A DNA stretch of 64,000 nucleotides from Oricola cellulosilytica (GCF_019966575.1 NZ_JAINFK010000001.1:695626-759625), one strand, 5' to 3'. Shown: positions 23,647 to 35,577, counted from the stretch's first letter. The notes: a model not told the origin generated them from the sequence alone. A program made the numbers and translations.

Positions 23647-25440
23647 CTAGACCAGAGGCCAGAAGATCGGGATGACGACCATCGCCGATGCGAACGACGT
23701 CATGTCGAGCACGAGACCGAGGCGCAGAAAGTCCGCGAAACGATAACCGCCGGCATTGTAGACGAGTGTGTTGGTCTGGTAACCGATCGGGGTCATGAAG
23801 CTCGCGCTTGCCGCAATCATGACCGCGATCACAAACGGTCGGGGATCGAGACCCAGCGACTGGGCCAGACCGATCGCAACCGGGGTGACGATCACGGCGA
23901 CTGCGTTGTTGGTAACGATTTCGGTCAAGATCGTGGAAAGAAGGTAAACGGCGGCGAGTGCAATCAATGGTGAGAGATCCGTCATCCAGGGTGAAACCCA
24001 TCCGACGAGAACTCCAACCAGATCCGTCTTCTCCATGGCTACCCCGATTGCGAGCATGGCGAAAATGAGCCCGAGGATCCGCCAGTCGACCGCTTGCACC
24101 GCTTCGTCGACCTCGACACAGCGCAACACCAGCACAAGCACAGCCGCAATCAGCGCCAGTGATGCGATCGGCATGAAATTGAGCGCCGCGCCGACCACCA
24201 CCGACGCGGTGATGAGAAGAGTCACCGGCGCCTTGGACCGGCGAAAACCACGCTCGGTCGGCTCGGCGACATTCACGAGGCTATTTTCCTCGGCGAAGCG
24301 CGCAATGTCCTCGGGGGCGCCCTCTACAAGCAGGGTGTCCCCGACACCGAGAGGCGTCGTCTCGAAACGGTCCGCCATATTCATTCCACCTCGGTGGAGC
24401 GCCATCGGATAAACGCCGTATCTGCGCCACAGGCGCAAGTGCCTAAGCGTTCGGTTGAGGATGCGAGCACCCGGCCCTATCAGCACCTCCACGACTTCCG
24501 AGGAGCGCGCAGCGGTTTGCTGAATGCGGTTGGCCGCGCCGAGCGTAAGTTCGCCCTCCTCCTTCATCGACAGGATCTCGGCGACGGGGGTACGTAAAAC
24601 CACGATGTCGCCCGCCTTCAATACCGTCGTAGCCAGTTCCCGCCGAAGCGACATGTCGCCGCGAATGACGTCGACCAAGCGGCGGTCGGGGCGATTGAAG
24701 GCAGCGATACTGCGAACCGCAGTACCGACATGCGGGGAATTGTGGTCAATCACCGCCTGGACGATGAACTTTCGGTCCGACTGGACGTTGGAGATGCTGC
24801 TCGCAGTCTCGCGGTTGGGAAGCAAGCGGCGCCCCAGCAGAATGCCGACGATACCGGCCAAGGTCGCGACAATGCCGACAGGCGCGATTTCGAGGATATG
24901 GAACGGGGCGAGGCCGATTTCACGTGCGACACCGTCAACCAGAAGGTTCGTCGACGTGCCTATGAGCGTGCACGTGCCGCCCAAGATCGCCGCGTAGGAC
25001 AGCGGGATCAGAACGCGCGAGGGCGCCTCTCCCATTTCGCGGGCCATGCTGGTAGCGACCGGGATCATCAGCATGACAAGCGGCGTATTGTTCATGAAGG
25101 CCGACGCGATCGCCACCGCCAAGAGAAACGCCGTGTATGTCACCATCGGCGAAGTGCGCGCGTGGCGGGTGACCTCGCGGGCGAAGCGCTCGATCGCGCC
25201 AGTGCGGATGAGAGCGGCCGACAGGACGAACATCGCCGCAATCGTTGCGGGCGCACTCGAGGACAGTACGCCCAACACCTCGGAAATGTCCAAAATTCCG
25301 GTAAGCAGGAGAATGGACACGCCCACTCCAGCCGTGATTTCCGGAGACCGCCACTCCATGACGAATGCGGCCAGCATGACGATTATGACTAGCGCCACGA
25401 CAGCGGGCGCAATCATGGCGGTGTCAGGGAGAAAAGGCAC
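23647..25440 (-). CDS. SLC13-family anion permease with central TrkA-C domains
   Basis: A 597-residue inner-membrane protein. Hydrophobic helices fill residues 8-200 and 395-597. Two conserved SLC13/DASS-type hairpins are visible ([15 protein letters not shown] and the C-terminal [14 protein letters not shown]). A cytosolic insert at about 215-370 contains two TrkA-C-like units with [11 protein letters not shown] and [12 protein letters not shown]. Such proteins import sulfate, dicarboxylates or related anions with Na+; the substrate is unknown. The slyX-like gene lies just upstream on the same strand. Confidence 0.87.
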   Translation of the reverse strand: MPFLPDTAMIAPAVVALVIIVMLAAFVMEWRSPEITAGVGVSILLLTGILDISEVLGVLSSSAPATIAAMFVLSAALIRTGAIERFAREVTRHARTSPMVTYTAFLLAVAIASAFMNNTPLVMLMIPVATSMAREMGEAPSRVLIPLSYAAILGGTCTLIGTSTNLLVDGVAREIGLAPFHILEIAPVGIVATLAGIVGILLGRRLLPNRETASSISNVQSDRKFIVQAVIDHNSPHVGTAVRSIAAFNRPDRRLVDVIRGDMSLRRELATTVLKAGDIVVLRTPVAEILSMKEEGELTLGAANRIQQTAARSSEVVEVLIGPGARILNRTLRHLRLWRRYGVYPMALHRGGMNMADRFETTPLGVGDTLLVEGAPEDIARFAEENSLVNVAEPTERGFRRSKAPVTLLITASVVVGAALNFMPIASLALIAAVLVLVLRCVEVDEAVQAVDWRILGLIFAMLAIGVAMEKTDLVGVLVGWVSPWMTDLSPLIALAAVYLLSTILTEIVTNNAVAVIVTPVAIGLAQSLGLDPRPFVIAVMIAASASFMTPIGYQTNTLVYNAGGYRFADFLRLGLVLDMTSFASAMVVIPIFWPLV

Positions 25441-25458
25441 GGCTTAGGCTTCTCCCGC

Positions 25459-25671
25459 TTACCAGTGGGGCGGCTTGGAGAGAGGAGCGCCGGCCCGGAC
25501 ATTGTCCTCGACTCTCTGGAACCGCTCGGCAAGCGCCTCAGCGATTCGTTCGAGGCGATTGATGTCCTTTCCCTGACGGATCACTATCTCGTTCAATTCC
25601 TCCAGGAGACGCGCCTGATGGGCCGCCAGAATCTCCAGTTCGTCCAGGCGATCCATCCCGTCCTTGTCCAT
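25459..25671 (-). CDS. slyX: SlyX-family protein
   Basis: A 70-residue coiled-coil protein. The heptad-like region (LEILAAHQARLLEELNEIV, then INRLERIAEALAERFQRVE) and the C-terminal PPHW, variant of the usual PPHY ending, identify SlyX. Its function is unknown. Either the first Met or the one at codon 6 (25656, with AAGGACGGG upstream) could be the start. It precedes the SLC13 permease on the same strand with an 18-base gap. Confidence 0.8.
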   Translation of the reverse strand: MDKDGMDRLDELEILAAHQARLLEELNEIVIRQGKDINRLERIAEALAERFQRVEDNVRAGAPLSKPPHW

Positions 25672-25954
25672 TCCCTTCTCCCCAACAGAGACTGACGTAC
25701 TCTAGCCGCCGCGCGGCCCGGCGGAAAGAGACATAAGGCGTGGCCGTAAGCAGTAGAAGGCATAGTTGTCGTCGTCCCGCCCGACAGCGGGAAACGTCAT
25801 CCCATAGACGAGGCCTCGAAGAGCAAGATCTCGCGCGGCCGGGACCGTTATCCATAAGGCCCGTCGAAGCGCTAACGGAACCGCTTCCATTTGGCGATGA
25901 AGGGCTCTAGTTTCACCGGATTGTCCAGAACGCGCATGCAGATAATGGGTTGGC

Positions 25955-27493
<1,539 letters not shown>

Positions 27494-27495
27494 AG

Positions 27496-28638
27496 ATGGC
27501 GAAACCCTATGCGAAGCTTCCCGGCTGGGTGGACTACGGACTGATCCCGCTGGTCAATCTCGCGGTCGCGTTCGCGGTATCCGGTCTGGTCGTCCTGCTG
27601 GTCGGGGAAAACCCGCTCAGGGCGGCGGTGCTGATGGTCGAGGGAGCGTTTTCGACCGGAGACGGCATCGGCTACACGCTGTTCTACGCAACGAACTTCA
27701 TCTTCACAGGCCTGTGCGTCGCCGTTGCATTCCATTGCGGCCTCTTCAATATCGGCGGCGAGGGCCAGGCCTATGTCGGCGGCCTCGGGGTCGCTATTGG
27801 GGCGCTCACCTTCGGGGCGGCGCTGCCATGGTGGATAAATCTGCCGATCGCAACGCTGCTTGCCGCGGCGATGGGGGCGTTATGGGCGCTGATTCCGGCC
27901 TACCTGCAGGCCAAGCGCGGCAGTCACATCGTGATAACCACGATCATGTTTAATTTCATCGCGGCGAGCCTGATGGTCTGGCTGCTTGTCGGAATGCTGA
28001 AGCCTGCCGGGCTGATGGCGCCAGAGACACGCCGGTTCGCCGACGGCGCGGTGCTGCCGCGACTCGACTGGCTGATCGAGATGTTCGGCTTCACCATCCG
28101 CTCGGCGCCGTTTAACATCACGTTCCTGCTGGCTCTCGCTTCCGCCTATGGTGTGTGGGTACTGATCTGGCGGACCCGTCTTGGCTACGAAATCAGAACG
28201 ATGGGATTCAGTCCGACCGCAGCAAAATATGCCGGCATCAACCAGACGCGCATCATCGTCATTACCATGATGATCTCCGGGGCGCTGGCCGGCATGATGG
28301 CGCTCAACCCGGTCATGGGCGCGCAGAACCGCCTGCAGCTCGACTTCGTCACCGGTGCCGGTTTTGTCGGCATTGCCGTGGCGCTGATGGGCCGCTCGCA
28401 CCCGGCCGGCATCATTCCGGCAGCGATCCTGTTCGGCATGCTCTATCAGGGAGGCGCGGAGATCGCGTTCGAAATGCCAGCGATCTCTCGCGACATGATT
28501 GTCATCATCCAGGGGCTTGTCATCCTGTTCGCCGGCGCGCTCGAGCACATGTTCCGACCGGCGATTTCCGCCTTTTTCGGCAGGATTGCCACGTCGGAGA
28601 TGAAGGCCGCGCCCGCCACGACCGGAGAGACGCACTAA
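27496..28638 (+). CDS. Nucleoside ABC importer, permease 1
   Basis: A 380-residue inner-membrane protein of the BPD_transp_2 family with about 8-10 hydrophobic helices. FNIGGEGQAYVGGLG is the family's conserved loop motif. NPVMGAQNRLQLDFVTGAGFVG..ALMGRSHPAG is typical of the YufP-type nucleoside permease. It pairs with the next gene to form the channel for the ATPase upstream. Spacing is 2 bases upstream and zero downstream. Confidence 0.92.
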   Translation: MAKPYAKLPGWVDYGLIPLVNLAVAFAVSGLVVLLVGENPLRAAVLMVEGAFSTGDGIGYTLFYATNFIFTGLCVAVAFHCGLFNIGGEGQAYVGGLGVAIGALTFGAALPWWINLPIATLLAAAMGALWALIPAYLQAKRGSHIVITTIMFNFIAASLMVWLLVGMLKPAGLMAPETRRFADGAVLPRLDWLIEMFGFTIRSAPFNITFLLALASAYGVWVLIWRTRLGYEIRTMGFSPTAAKYAGINQTRIIVITMMISGALAGMMALNPVMGAQNRLQLDFVTGAGFVGIAVALMGRSHPAGIIPAAILFGMLYQGGAEIAFEMPAISRDMIVIIQGLVILFAGALEHMFRPAISAFFGRIATSEMKAAPATTGETH

Positions 28639-29613
28639 ATGGATTATTTTTCGACGATTATTCTTGTTCTCGATTCGACCGTGCGGCTTTCGGTCCCGCT
28701 TCTGTTTGCGAGCCTCGCGGGGCTCTACTCGGAACGGTCGGGCGTTTTCGACATTGGACTGGAGGGAAAGATGCTCGCAGGGGCGTTCGCCGGCGGGGCA
28801 GCGGCAGCCGTCGTCGGTTCCGCATGGATCGGGCTCGCCGCTGCGGTGGCGATCTCAATCTTTTTTGCTCTCGTTCACGGCTTTGCATCCATCACCCACC
28901 GCGGCAACCAGATCGTCTCGGGAGTGGCGATCAACTTCATTGCAGCCGGATCCACCATCATTCTCGGACAGGCATGGTTCCGGCAGGGCGGGCGCACGCC
29001 GGCGCTTCCCAGCGACGGTAGCCGCTTCACCGAGATCAAGCTGCCGTTCGCCGACACCGTTCGCGACGTGCCGGTTTTCGGGCCGATCTATTCGGAGCTG
29101 ATTTCCGGCCATTCCATCCTTGTCTACCTGGCCTTCCTGACAGTGCCCTTTACATGGTGGGTGCTTTTCCGCACCCGGTTTGGGCTGCGTCTCAGAGCGG
29201 TCGGCGAAAATCCGGCCGCAGTCGATACCGCTGGGATATCGGTCACATGGCTGCGCTACCGTGCGGTCATCCTCGCCGGCGTTCTGTGTGGCTTTGCCGG
29301 CGCATATCTGTCGGTTGCACAAAACGCCGGTTTCGTGAAGGACATGACCGCCGGCAAAGGTTTTATAGCGCTGGCCGCGTTGATCTTCGCAAAGTGGCGG
29401 CCGGTCAATGTGATGCTCGCCTGTTTGCTGTTCGGTTTTCTCGACGCGGTTGCGATCCGGTTTTCAGGCATACGCATTCCTGCCGTCGGCGAAGTGCCGC
29501 CACAGTTCATGCAGGCCCTGCCATATATTCTGACGGTCGTTCTTCTCGCCGGTTTCATCGGCAAGGCGATTCCGCCAAAGGCCGGCGGACAACCCTATGT
29601 GAAGGAACGGTGA
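28639..29613 (+). CDS. Nucleoside ABC importer, permease 2
   Basis: A 324-residue inner-membrane protein, second permease of the pair. It has FDIGLEGKMLAGAFAGG near residue 40, the TSI/RAVGENPAAVDTAGI loop that contacts the ATPase, and GKGFIALAALIFAKWRP near the end. Its ATG immediately follows the preceding stop codon, and cdd starts 2 bases later. The composition with a BMP receptor elsewhere in the window supports uptake of purine or pyrimidine nucleosides. Confidence 0.92.
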   Translation: MDYFSTIILVLDSTVRLSVPLLFASLAGLYSERSGVFDIGLEGKMLAGAFAGGAAAAVVGSAWIGLAAAVAISIFFALVHGFASITHRGNQIVSGVAINFIAAGSTIILGQAWFRQGGRTPALPSDGSRFTEIKLPFADTVRDVPVFGPIYSELISGHSILVYLAFLTVPFTWWVLFRTRFGLRLRAVGENPAAVDTAGISVTWLRYRAVILAGVLCGFAGAYLSVAQNAGFVKDMTAGKGFIALAALIFAKWRPVNVMLACLLFGFLDAVAIRFSGIRIPAVGEVPPQFMQALPYILTVVLLAGFIGKAIPPKAGGQPYVKER

Positions 29614-29614
29614 A

Positions 29615-30016
29615 TTGGCGGACCTCGATGCTCTCTATGCCGCGGCGCGCGCCGCGATGGCGAAATCTCACTCGCCCTATTCAGAGTTTCCGGTAGGCGC
29701 AGCCATCCTGACCGCCGACGGAACGATCTACAGCGGCGCCAATATCGAGGTGATCAGCTATCCCGAAGGCTGGTGCGCCGAAACGACGGCGCTGGCGCAT
29801 TTTGTGATGGGCGGCGGCGGCGTCATTACCGATATCTGCGTCACCGCCGAGAGGAAAGCGTTGTGCACGCCGTGCGGCGGATGCCGGCAAAGGCTTGCCG
29901 AGTTCGCGCCGCCCGAGGCGCGGATCCACTTGACCGACGCCAACGGAATCGCCGAGACGGTCACCGTCCGCGAACTCTTTCCGCGCGGCTTCGAAGCAGA
30001 GGCACTCTCCACATGA
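29615..30016 (+). CDS. cdd: Cytidine deaminase
   Basis: This 133-residue zinc enzyme converts cytidine and deoxycytidine to uridine and deoxyuridine. The zinc-site motifs CAETTAL (catalytic Glu) and CTPCGGCRQ are present, as is the PYSEFPVGAA substrate loop. Length matches the homotetrameric type. Translation starts at TTG with GAAGGAAC upstream in the end of the permease gene. It overlaps the next gene by ATGA. Confidence 0.93.
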   Translation: MADLDALYAAARAAMAKSHSPYSEFPVGAAILTADGTIYSGANIEVISYPEGWCAETTALAHFVMGGGGVITDICVTAERKALCTPCGGCRQRLAEFAPPEARIHLTDANGIAETVTVRELFPRGFEAEALST

Positions 30017-30810
30017 AGCCGGCAAGCGATACGATCGTCGAGGCACTGAACGGCCTTGCGCCGCGGATCGCGCTGGTGCTGGGATCGGGACTGGGCGGAC
30101 TGGTGGACGCGGTCGAAGACCCAGTCCGCATTCCCTATGGCGAGCTTGATGGTTTTCCGCCGAGCGGCGTCAGCGGGCATGCTGGCGAGGTGGTCGCCGG
30201 CAGGATCGGCGGCAAGCCGGTGCTTCTTCTGTCGGGCCGTGTGCATTACTATGAAAAGGGCAACGCGGCGGCGATGCGCCCCGTGCTGGAGGTACTGAAG
30301 GGTATCGGGATCGAGACGCTGATCCTCACCAATGCGGCGGGGTCGCTCAGGGAAGATCTGGAGCCCGGGTCAGTGATGTTAATCGAGGACCACATCAATT
30401 TTTCCGGCACCAACCCGCTGATCGGCGAGGAAAGGGACGCGCGCTTCGTCGGCATGACATCGGCCTATAACGCGGCCCTGCGCACCGCGATCGAGGTAGC
30501 AGCAGCCAAAGAGGAGATCGGCATCGACAAGGGCGTCTACATGTGGTTTTCCGGACCGTCCTTCGAGACGCCGGCGGAAATTCGCATGGCGCGGACGATG
30601 GGCGCGGACGCGGTCGGGATGTCGACCGTGCCGGAGGTCATCATCGGACGGTTCCTGGGGCTGAGATGTGCTGCCTGTTCCGTGATCACGAATTACGGTG
30701 CAGGCATGACCGGCGGGGAATTGTCGCATACAGAAACCAAGGACATGGCGCCGGTCGGCGGCAAGAAGTTGCAAGCGATCCTGACGCGCGCCATCGGAGA
30801 TATGGCATGA
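30013..30810 (+). CDS. Purine nucleoside phosphorylase
   Basis: A 265-residue trimeric-type (PunA/PNP) enzyme that splits inosine and guanosine, and their deoxy forms, with phosphate. The phosphate-binding GSGLGG (residues 22-27), the GRVHYYEK loop, TNAAGSL and the base-binding MWFSGPSFETPAEIR with ITNYGAGM are all family landmarks. The start ATG overlaps the cdd stop (ATGA), and its own stop overlaps the deoC start the same way. The open frame upstream of 30013 is not PNP-like. Confidence 0.92.
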   Translation: MKPASDTIVEALNGLAPRIALVLGSGLGGLVDAVEDPVRIPYGELDGFPPSGVSGHAGEVVAGRIGGKPVLLLSGRVHYYEKGNAAAMRPVLEVLKGIGIETLILTNAAGSLREDLEPGSVMLIEDHINFSGTNPLIGEERDARFVGMTSAYNAALRTAIEVAAAKEEIGIDKGVYMWFSGPSFETPAEIRMARTMGADAVGMSTVPEVIIGRFLGLRCAACSVITNYGAGMTGGELSHTETKDMAPVGGKKLQAILTRAIGDMA

Positions 30811-31832
30811 GCAGGAATATTGCCGAAGCAGCGGCAACGCATCGCGAGGTCACGGGATCGCAACTCGTATCGCTGGCCTCCGCACACAAGAGAAACACCG
30901 GCACCGACTTCCTTCCCGCGATGTTCGAGAACATGTCGGTCAATCTCTCCGCGACGGAGAGACGCACGGCGACCCTGGCGACGCGGCGCACGGTCAAGAA
31001 GGACTGGCAGGCCGCGTGGCTGGTCAGGGCCATCGAATGCATCGACCTCACCACTCTTGCCGGCGACGACACGCCCGGCAAGGTCGAAAGACTCTGCGCC
31101 AAGGCGCGCAACCCCTTGCGCCCGGATCTGCTGAAGGCTCTCGGACTGGAAGACTACGGGCTGACGACCGGTGCCGTTTGCGTCTATCCGATGATGGTCG
31201 CCACGGCAGTCAAGGCGCTTGAGGGCTCCGGTGTTCCCGTGGCGTCGGTGGCGACGGGCTTTCCTGCCGGACTGACGCCGATGAAGGACCGACTGGCGGA
31301 GATCGCCTATGCCGTAGGTGAAGGCGCCGACGAGATCGATATCGTGATCTCACGCCGGCATGTTCTGACGGGCAACTGGGCCGCCCTTTATGAAGAGGTA
31401 CGGGCGATGCGCGAGGCGTGCGGCGATGCGCATATGAAAGCGATTCTCTCGACCGGCGAACTGAAGACGCTGTCGAATGTCTACAAGGCCTCCATGGTCT
31501 CGATGATGGCAGGCTCGGATTTCGTGAAAACCTCGACCGGCATGGAGGCGGTGAACGCCACACTTCCCGTCAGCCTGACGATGGTGCGCTCGATCCGCGA
31601 CTATCTCAGATTCACCGGCAATGTCTGCGGATTCAAGCCGGCCGGTGGCATCCGCACAGCAAAAGACGCGATTTCCTGGCTGATCCTGATGAAGGAAGAG
31701 CTCGGCGACGACTGGGTCAAACCGGACCTGTTCCGCTTCGGCGCAAGTTCGCTTCTCGGCGACATCGAGCGGCAAATCGAACACAACGTCACGGGCCGGT
31801 ATTCGTCGGCGGACCGCCACGGAATGGCCTGA
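30807..31832 (+). CDS. deoC: Deoxyribose-phosphate aldolase
   Basis: This cytosolic TIM-barrel enzyme cleaves 2-deoxyribose-5-phosphate to glyceraldehyde-3-phosphate and acetaldehyde. The Schiff-base Lys241 lies in DFVKTSTGM, and FKPAGGIR carries the second lysine. At 341 residues it is longer than the E. coli form (259), with about 70 extra N-terminal residues, as in the longer bacterial class. The start overlaps the PNP stop (ATGA). It lies 10 bases before the aldehyde dehydrogenase gene that may consume its acetaldehyde. Confidence 0.93.
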   Translation: MSRNIAEAAATHREVTGSQLVSLASAHKRNTGTDFLPAMFENMSVNLSATERRTATLATRRTVKKDWQAAWLVRAIECIDLTTLAGDDTPGKVERLCAKARNPLRPDLLKALGLEDYGLTTGAVCVYPMMVATAVKALEGSGVPVASVATGFPAGLTPMKDRLAEIAYAVGEGADEIDIVISRRHVLTGNWAALYEEVRAMREACGDAHMKAILSTGELKTLSNVYKASMVSMMAGSDFVKTSTGMEAVNATLPVSLTMVRSIRDYLRFTGNVCGFKPAGGIRTAKDAISWLILMKEELGDDWVKPDLFRFGASSLLGDIERQIEHNVTGRYSSADRHGMA

Positions 31833-31842
31833 GGAGCGCTCC

Positions 31843-34233
31843 ATGAACGAGATCAGAAACATTCTGAAAACGATGGAATACGGGCCCGCGCCGGAGGACG
31901 ACAAGGACGTTCGAGCTTGGCTCGCAAACCATGAGCAGGGGTTCGGCCACTTCATCGGCGGCGCATTCACGCCGGCGAAGGGCAAAACCTTCACGGTCCA
32001 CAACCCGGCGAACGGTGAAAAACTGGCGGAGGTTGCAATCGCCGACCCGGGCGATGTCGACAAGGCGGTCGGCGAAGCGACCAAGGCGCTCAAGAAATGG
32101 CAGGCGCTTTCCGGCAATCAGCGCGCGCGACACATCTACGCGCTGGCCCGCCACGTGCAGAAGCACTCGCGCTTTCTCGCCGTGCTGGAGACGTTGGACA
32201 ACGGCAAGACGATCCGCGAGACGCGCGACATCGACATTCCGCTCGTCGCCCGACATTTCTATCATCATGCCGGATGGGCTGAACTTCGCGACACCATGTT
32301 TCCCGGCTACGAGCCGGCCGGCGTCTGCGGGCAGATCATACCATGGAACTTCCCGCTGTTGATGCTCTCCTGGAAGGTGGCGCCGGCGCTCGCGGCCGGC
32401 TGTACCGTGGTCCTGAAATCGGCCGAGCACACGCCGCTCACAGCCATCGCATTCGCCGAGATCTGCGCAGAGGCGGGTCTCCCGGCGGGCGTCTTCAATC
32501 TTGTCAACGGAGCCGGCGAAACCGGGGCCGCGCTCGCGGGTCACGACGGCATCGCCAAGCTGGCTTTTACCGGCTCCACGGAAGTCGGGCGCGTCCTTCG
32601 CCGCCAAACGGCGGGTTCAGGCAAGAAACTGTCGCTCGAACTCGGCGGAAAATCGCCCTTCATCGTATTCGACAACGCCGATATCGACGCCGCCGTCGAG
32701 GGGGTTGTCGACGCGATCTGGTTCAACCAGGGAGAAGTCTGCTGCGCCGGATCACGCGCGATCGTACAGGAAGGGATAGCCGACCTCTTCCACGAGAAAC
32801 TGCGCGCACGCATGGAGAAACTTCGTCTCGGCAACCCGCTCGACAAGGCGATGGACATGGGCGCGGTGGTCGCGCCCGTACAAATCGAGCAGATCATCGC
32901 GAAAGTCGAAGCGGGCGTGGCCGAAGGTGCCCGGATGTGGCAGCCGAGTTGGGCGCAGACGGTGGCGGCCGGCGAGGGCTGTTTCTTTCCACCGACACTG
33001 TTCACTGATGTTTCGCCATCGTCCACGTTGGCCCAGGAGGAGATATTCGGGCCAGTGCTTGCGTCGATGACGTTCCGCACACCCGGGGAGGCGGTGCAAC
33101 TCGCGAACAATTCGCGCTACGGACTTGCTGCCTCTATCTGGTCGCAGAATCTCGACGAGGCGTTCGACGCAGCGCGCACGGTGAAGTCGGGCGTGGTCTG
33201 GATCAACTCCACAAACCTGTTTGACGCCTCCGCCGGTTTCGGCGGTTACAAGGAAAGCGGCTTCGGGCGCGAGGGCGGCCGCGAAGGCATGATCGAGTAT
33301 CTCGTCCCGGTCTGGCAGAAAAAAGCGAAACTATTGCCGCAAAGCGAGCCGATGCCTGCCCCAACACCTGCTCCGGGCGGCGATGGGACCGGTCTCGACC
33401 GCACGGTGAAAATGTATATCGGCGGCAAGCAGGCGCGACCTGATTCCGGGTACTCGTACCCGGTCACCGGCAAGAACGGAAAACATCTGGCGGAAGCCGG
33501 CCTCGGCAACCGCAAGGACATCCGCAACGCGGTGGAAGCGGCGCACAAGGCATCGGGATGGAGCGGCATGACCGGCCATGGGCGGGCGCAAGTGCTCTAT
33601 TTCCTGGCGGAGAACCTTGAATTGCGCGCGAACGGGTTCGCCGCGCGACTGGTCGAAGCAGGCGCATCCGCGTCGTCGGCGAAGCGCGAGGTCGAGGCAT
33701 CGGTGGCGCGGGCCATGCGTTACGCTGCATGGGCCGACAAATACGACGGAGCCGTCCGTGCGCCGGACAAGCGCCTGCTGACGCTCGCCCTCAACGAACC
33801 GTGGGACGTGATGGGCATCTCGTGCCCTGACGAGGCGCCCCTTCTCGGCTTTGTGTCACTGGTGATGCCGGCGATCGCGATGGGCAACCGGGTGGTGGTG
33901 ACCCCTTCCCCGCGCCAGCCGCTTGCGGCCTGCGATCTTTACCAGGTGCTGGACACCTCGGACGTTCCGCCCGGCACCGTCAACATCATTACCGGCGACC
34001 GGAACATGCTCGCCGACACGATGGCCAAACACGATGACATTGCCGCCCTCTGGTATTTTGGCGATAGTGAGGGAACCGAACTGGTCGAACGTGAATCGGC
34101 CGGAAACCTGAAAGCGGTCTGGGCCAACGACGGCAAGGAGCGCGACTGGTCCGATCCCGCCCAGGGACAGGGCGAAGAGTTCCTTTTCCGCGCCGTACGG
34201 ATCAAGACCATTTGGACACCGTTCGGCGTTTAG
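31843..34233 (+). CDS. Two-domain aldehyde dehydrogenase, ALDH16 type
   Basis: The 796-residue protein has a complete N-terminal ALDH domain (about 35-500). Its general-base Glu266 (LSLELGGKSP), nucleophile Cys300 (GEVCCAGSR) and IPWNFPLLM are visible. A linker leads to a second ALDH-like domain (about 520-790) that keeps the NAD-binding-like part but lacks a nucleophile Cys motif. This architecture and length are those of ALDH16, in which the second domain is degenerate; bacterial members keep the catalytic Cys. Its place after deoC suggests acetaldehyde as a substrate, an inference from context only. Confidence 0.87.
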   Translation: MNEIRNILKTMEYGPAPEDDKDVRAWLANHEQGFGHFIGGAFTPAKGKTFTVHNPANGEKLAEVAIADPGDVDKAVGEATKALKKWQALSGNQRARHIYALARHVQKHSRFLAVLETLDNGKTIRETRDIDIPLVARHFYHHAGWAELRDTMFPGYEPAGVCGQIIPWNFPLLMLSWKVAPALAAGCTVVLKSAEHTPLTAIAFAEICAEAGLPAGVFNLVNGAGETGAALAGHDGIAKLAFTGSTEVGRVLRRQTAGSGKKLSLELGGKSPFIVFDNADIDAAVEGVVDAIWFNQGEVCCAGSRAIVQEGIADLFHEKLRARMEKLRLGNPLDKAMDMGAVVAPVQIEQIIAKVEAGVAEGARMWQPSWAQTVAAGEGCFFPPTLFTDVSPSSTLAQEEIFGPVLASMTFRTPGEAVQLANNSRYGLAASIWSQNLDEAFDAARTVKSGVVWINSTNLFDASAGFGGYKESGFGREGGREGMIEYLVPVWQKKAKLLPQSEPMPAPTPAPGGDGTGLDRTVKMYIGGKQARPDSGYSYPVTGKNGKHLAEAGLGNRKDIRNAVEAAHKASGWSGMTGHGRAQVLYFLAENLELRANGFAARLVEAGASASSAKREVEASVARAMRYAAWADKYDGAVRAPDKRLLTLALNEPWDVMGISCPDEAPLLGFVSLVMPAIAMGNRVVVTPSPRQPLAACDLYQVLDTSDVPPGTVNIITGDRNMLADTMAKHDDIAALWYFGDSEGTELVERESAGNLKAVWANDGKERDWSDPAQGQGEEFLFRAVRIKTIWTPFGV

Positions 34234-34241
34234 GAAATTTC

Positions 34242-35558
34242 ATGCTGCCACAGGAAACCGTGCGCCGGAAGCGCGACGGAGAGACGTTATCGGCGGAGGC
34301 CATCGCTGAGTTCGTGGACGGTATCACTGATGGCTCGATCACCGACGCGCAAATCGCGGCATTCGGCATGGCGGTCTATTTCAGCGGTCTGTCGCGGGAG
34401 GAAACCATCGCGCTGACACTGGCGATGCGCGATTCGGGCGATGTGCTTTCGTGGCAGGGGATCGAACACCCGGTCGCGGACAAGCATTCTACGGGTGGTG
34501 TCGGGGACAATGTTTCGCTCATGCTGGCGCCCATCGCGGCGGCTTGCGGTCTGGCTGTGCCGATGATCTCCGGCCGCGGCCTCGGCCACACCGGCGGAAC
34601 GCTCGACAAGATGGAAGCAATTCCAGGCTACACGACCCAACCGGACAATGCGCTGTTTCGAAGGGTTGTCGATGAGGTGGGCTGCGCCATCATCGGTCAG
34701 ACCGCCAATCTTGCGCCAGCGGACAAGCGTTTCTATGGCGTGCGCGACGTCACGGCGACGGTGGAAAGCATCCCGCTCATCACCGCCTCGATCCTGTCGA
34801 AGAAGCTCGCCGCCGGATTGGGTTCGCTGGTGCTCGACGTCAAGTTCGGCGATGGCGCGTTCATGACCACATATGAAAAAGCGAAGGCGCTGGCGGAGAC
34901 ACTTGTGGATGTGGCGGATGGAGCGGGGACGCGGACAACCGCCTTGCTAACGGACATGAACCAGCCATTGGCATCGGCAGCAGGCAACGCCGTGGAAGTG
35001 CGCAATGCGGTGCAGTTTCTCACCGGAGCAAGCCGCGATTCCAGGCTCGAGACGGTTACGCTGGCGCTTGCCGCCGACATGCTCATGGTGTCCGGCCATG
35101 AAACGGACCACGGCGCGGCGCACGCGACAGTGAAGGCCGCGCTTGACAATGGACGGGCCGCCGACCTTTTCGCTCGAATGGTTCATGAGCTGGGCGGTCC
35201 GGCTGATTTCATCGAACGACACGATTCCCTGTTGCCGCAGGCTCCGCTGAACACACCCGTGGCGGCGGCTTCCAGCGGTTACGTCAGCGCTATCGAAGCA
35301 CGCGATATCGGAATCGCAGTCGTGGAGATGGGAGGAGGAAGGCGAACCCGCGAGGACGAGATCGACCACAGTGTCGGGCTGTCAGCGCTTGTCCCGGTCG
35401 GAACCAGTGTCGGCAAGGGCGATCCGATCGCGATGATACACGCCCGCGACGAAACCTCATCGCAGGCCGCGCGAAATGCGGTTCTTCGCGCCTACACCAT
35501 CTCTTCGGAAAAACCGGAAACGAGACATCCGGTGGCCGGCAGGATAGGGGAGGGATAA
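34242..35558 (+). CDS. deoA: Thymidine phosphorylase
   Basis: A 438-residue pyrimidine nucleoside phosphorylase cleaving thymidine and deoxyuridine to base and deoxyribose-1-phosphate. The family motif KHSTGGVGDNVS and SGRGLGHTGGTLDKMEAI are near residues 80-130, and the phosphate-contacting region follows. I start at the ATG at 34242, with TAGGAAA before it, 8 bases after the ALDH16 stop. It is the last gene of the nucleoside operon; no clear terminator follows before the convergent protease gene. Confidence 0.93.
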   Translation: MLPQETVRRKRDGETLSAEAIAEFVDGITDGSITDAQIAAFGMAVYFSGLSREETIALTLAMRDSGDVLSWQGIEHPVADKHSTGGVGDNVSLMLAPIAAACGLAVPMISGRGLGHTGGTLDKMEAIPGYTTQPDNALFRRVVDEVGCAIIGQTANLAPADKRFYGVRDVTATVESIPLITASILSKKLAAGLGSLVLDVKFGDGAFMTTYEKAKALAETLVDVADGAGTRTTALLTDMNQPLASAAGNAVEVRNAVQFLTGASRDSRLETVTLALAADMLMVSGHETDHGAAHATVKAALDNGRAADLFARMVHELGGPADFIERHDSLLPQAPLNTPVAAASSGYVSAIEARDIGIAVVEMGGGRRTREDEIDHSVGLSALVPVGTSVGKGDPIAMIHARDETSSQAARNAVLRAYTISSEKPETRHPVAGRIGEG

Positions 35559-35577
35559 CCGTGCGCGGAGCGATACA

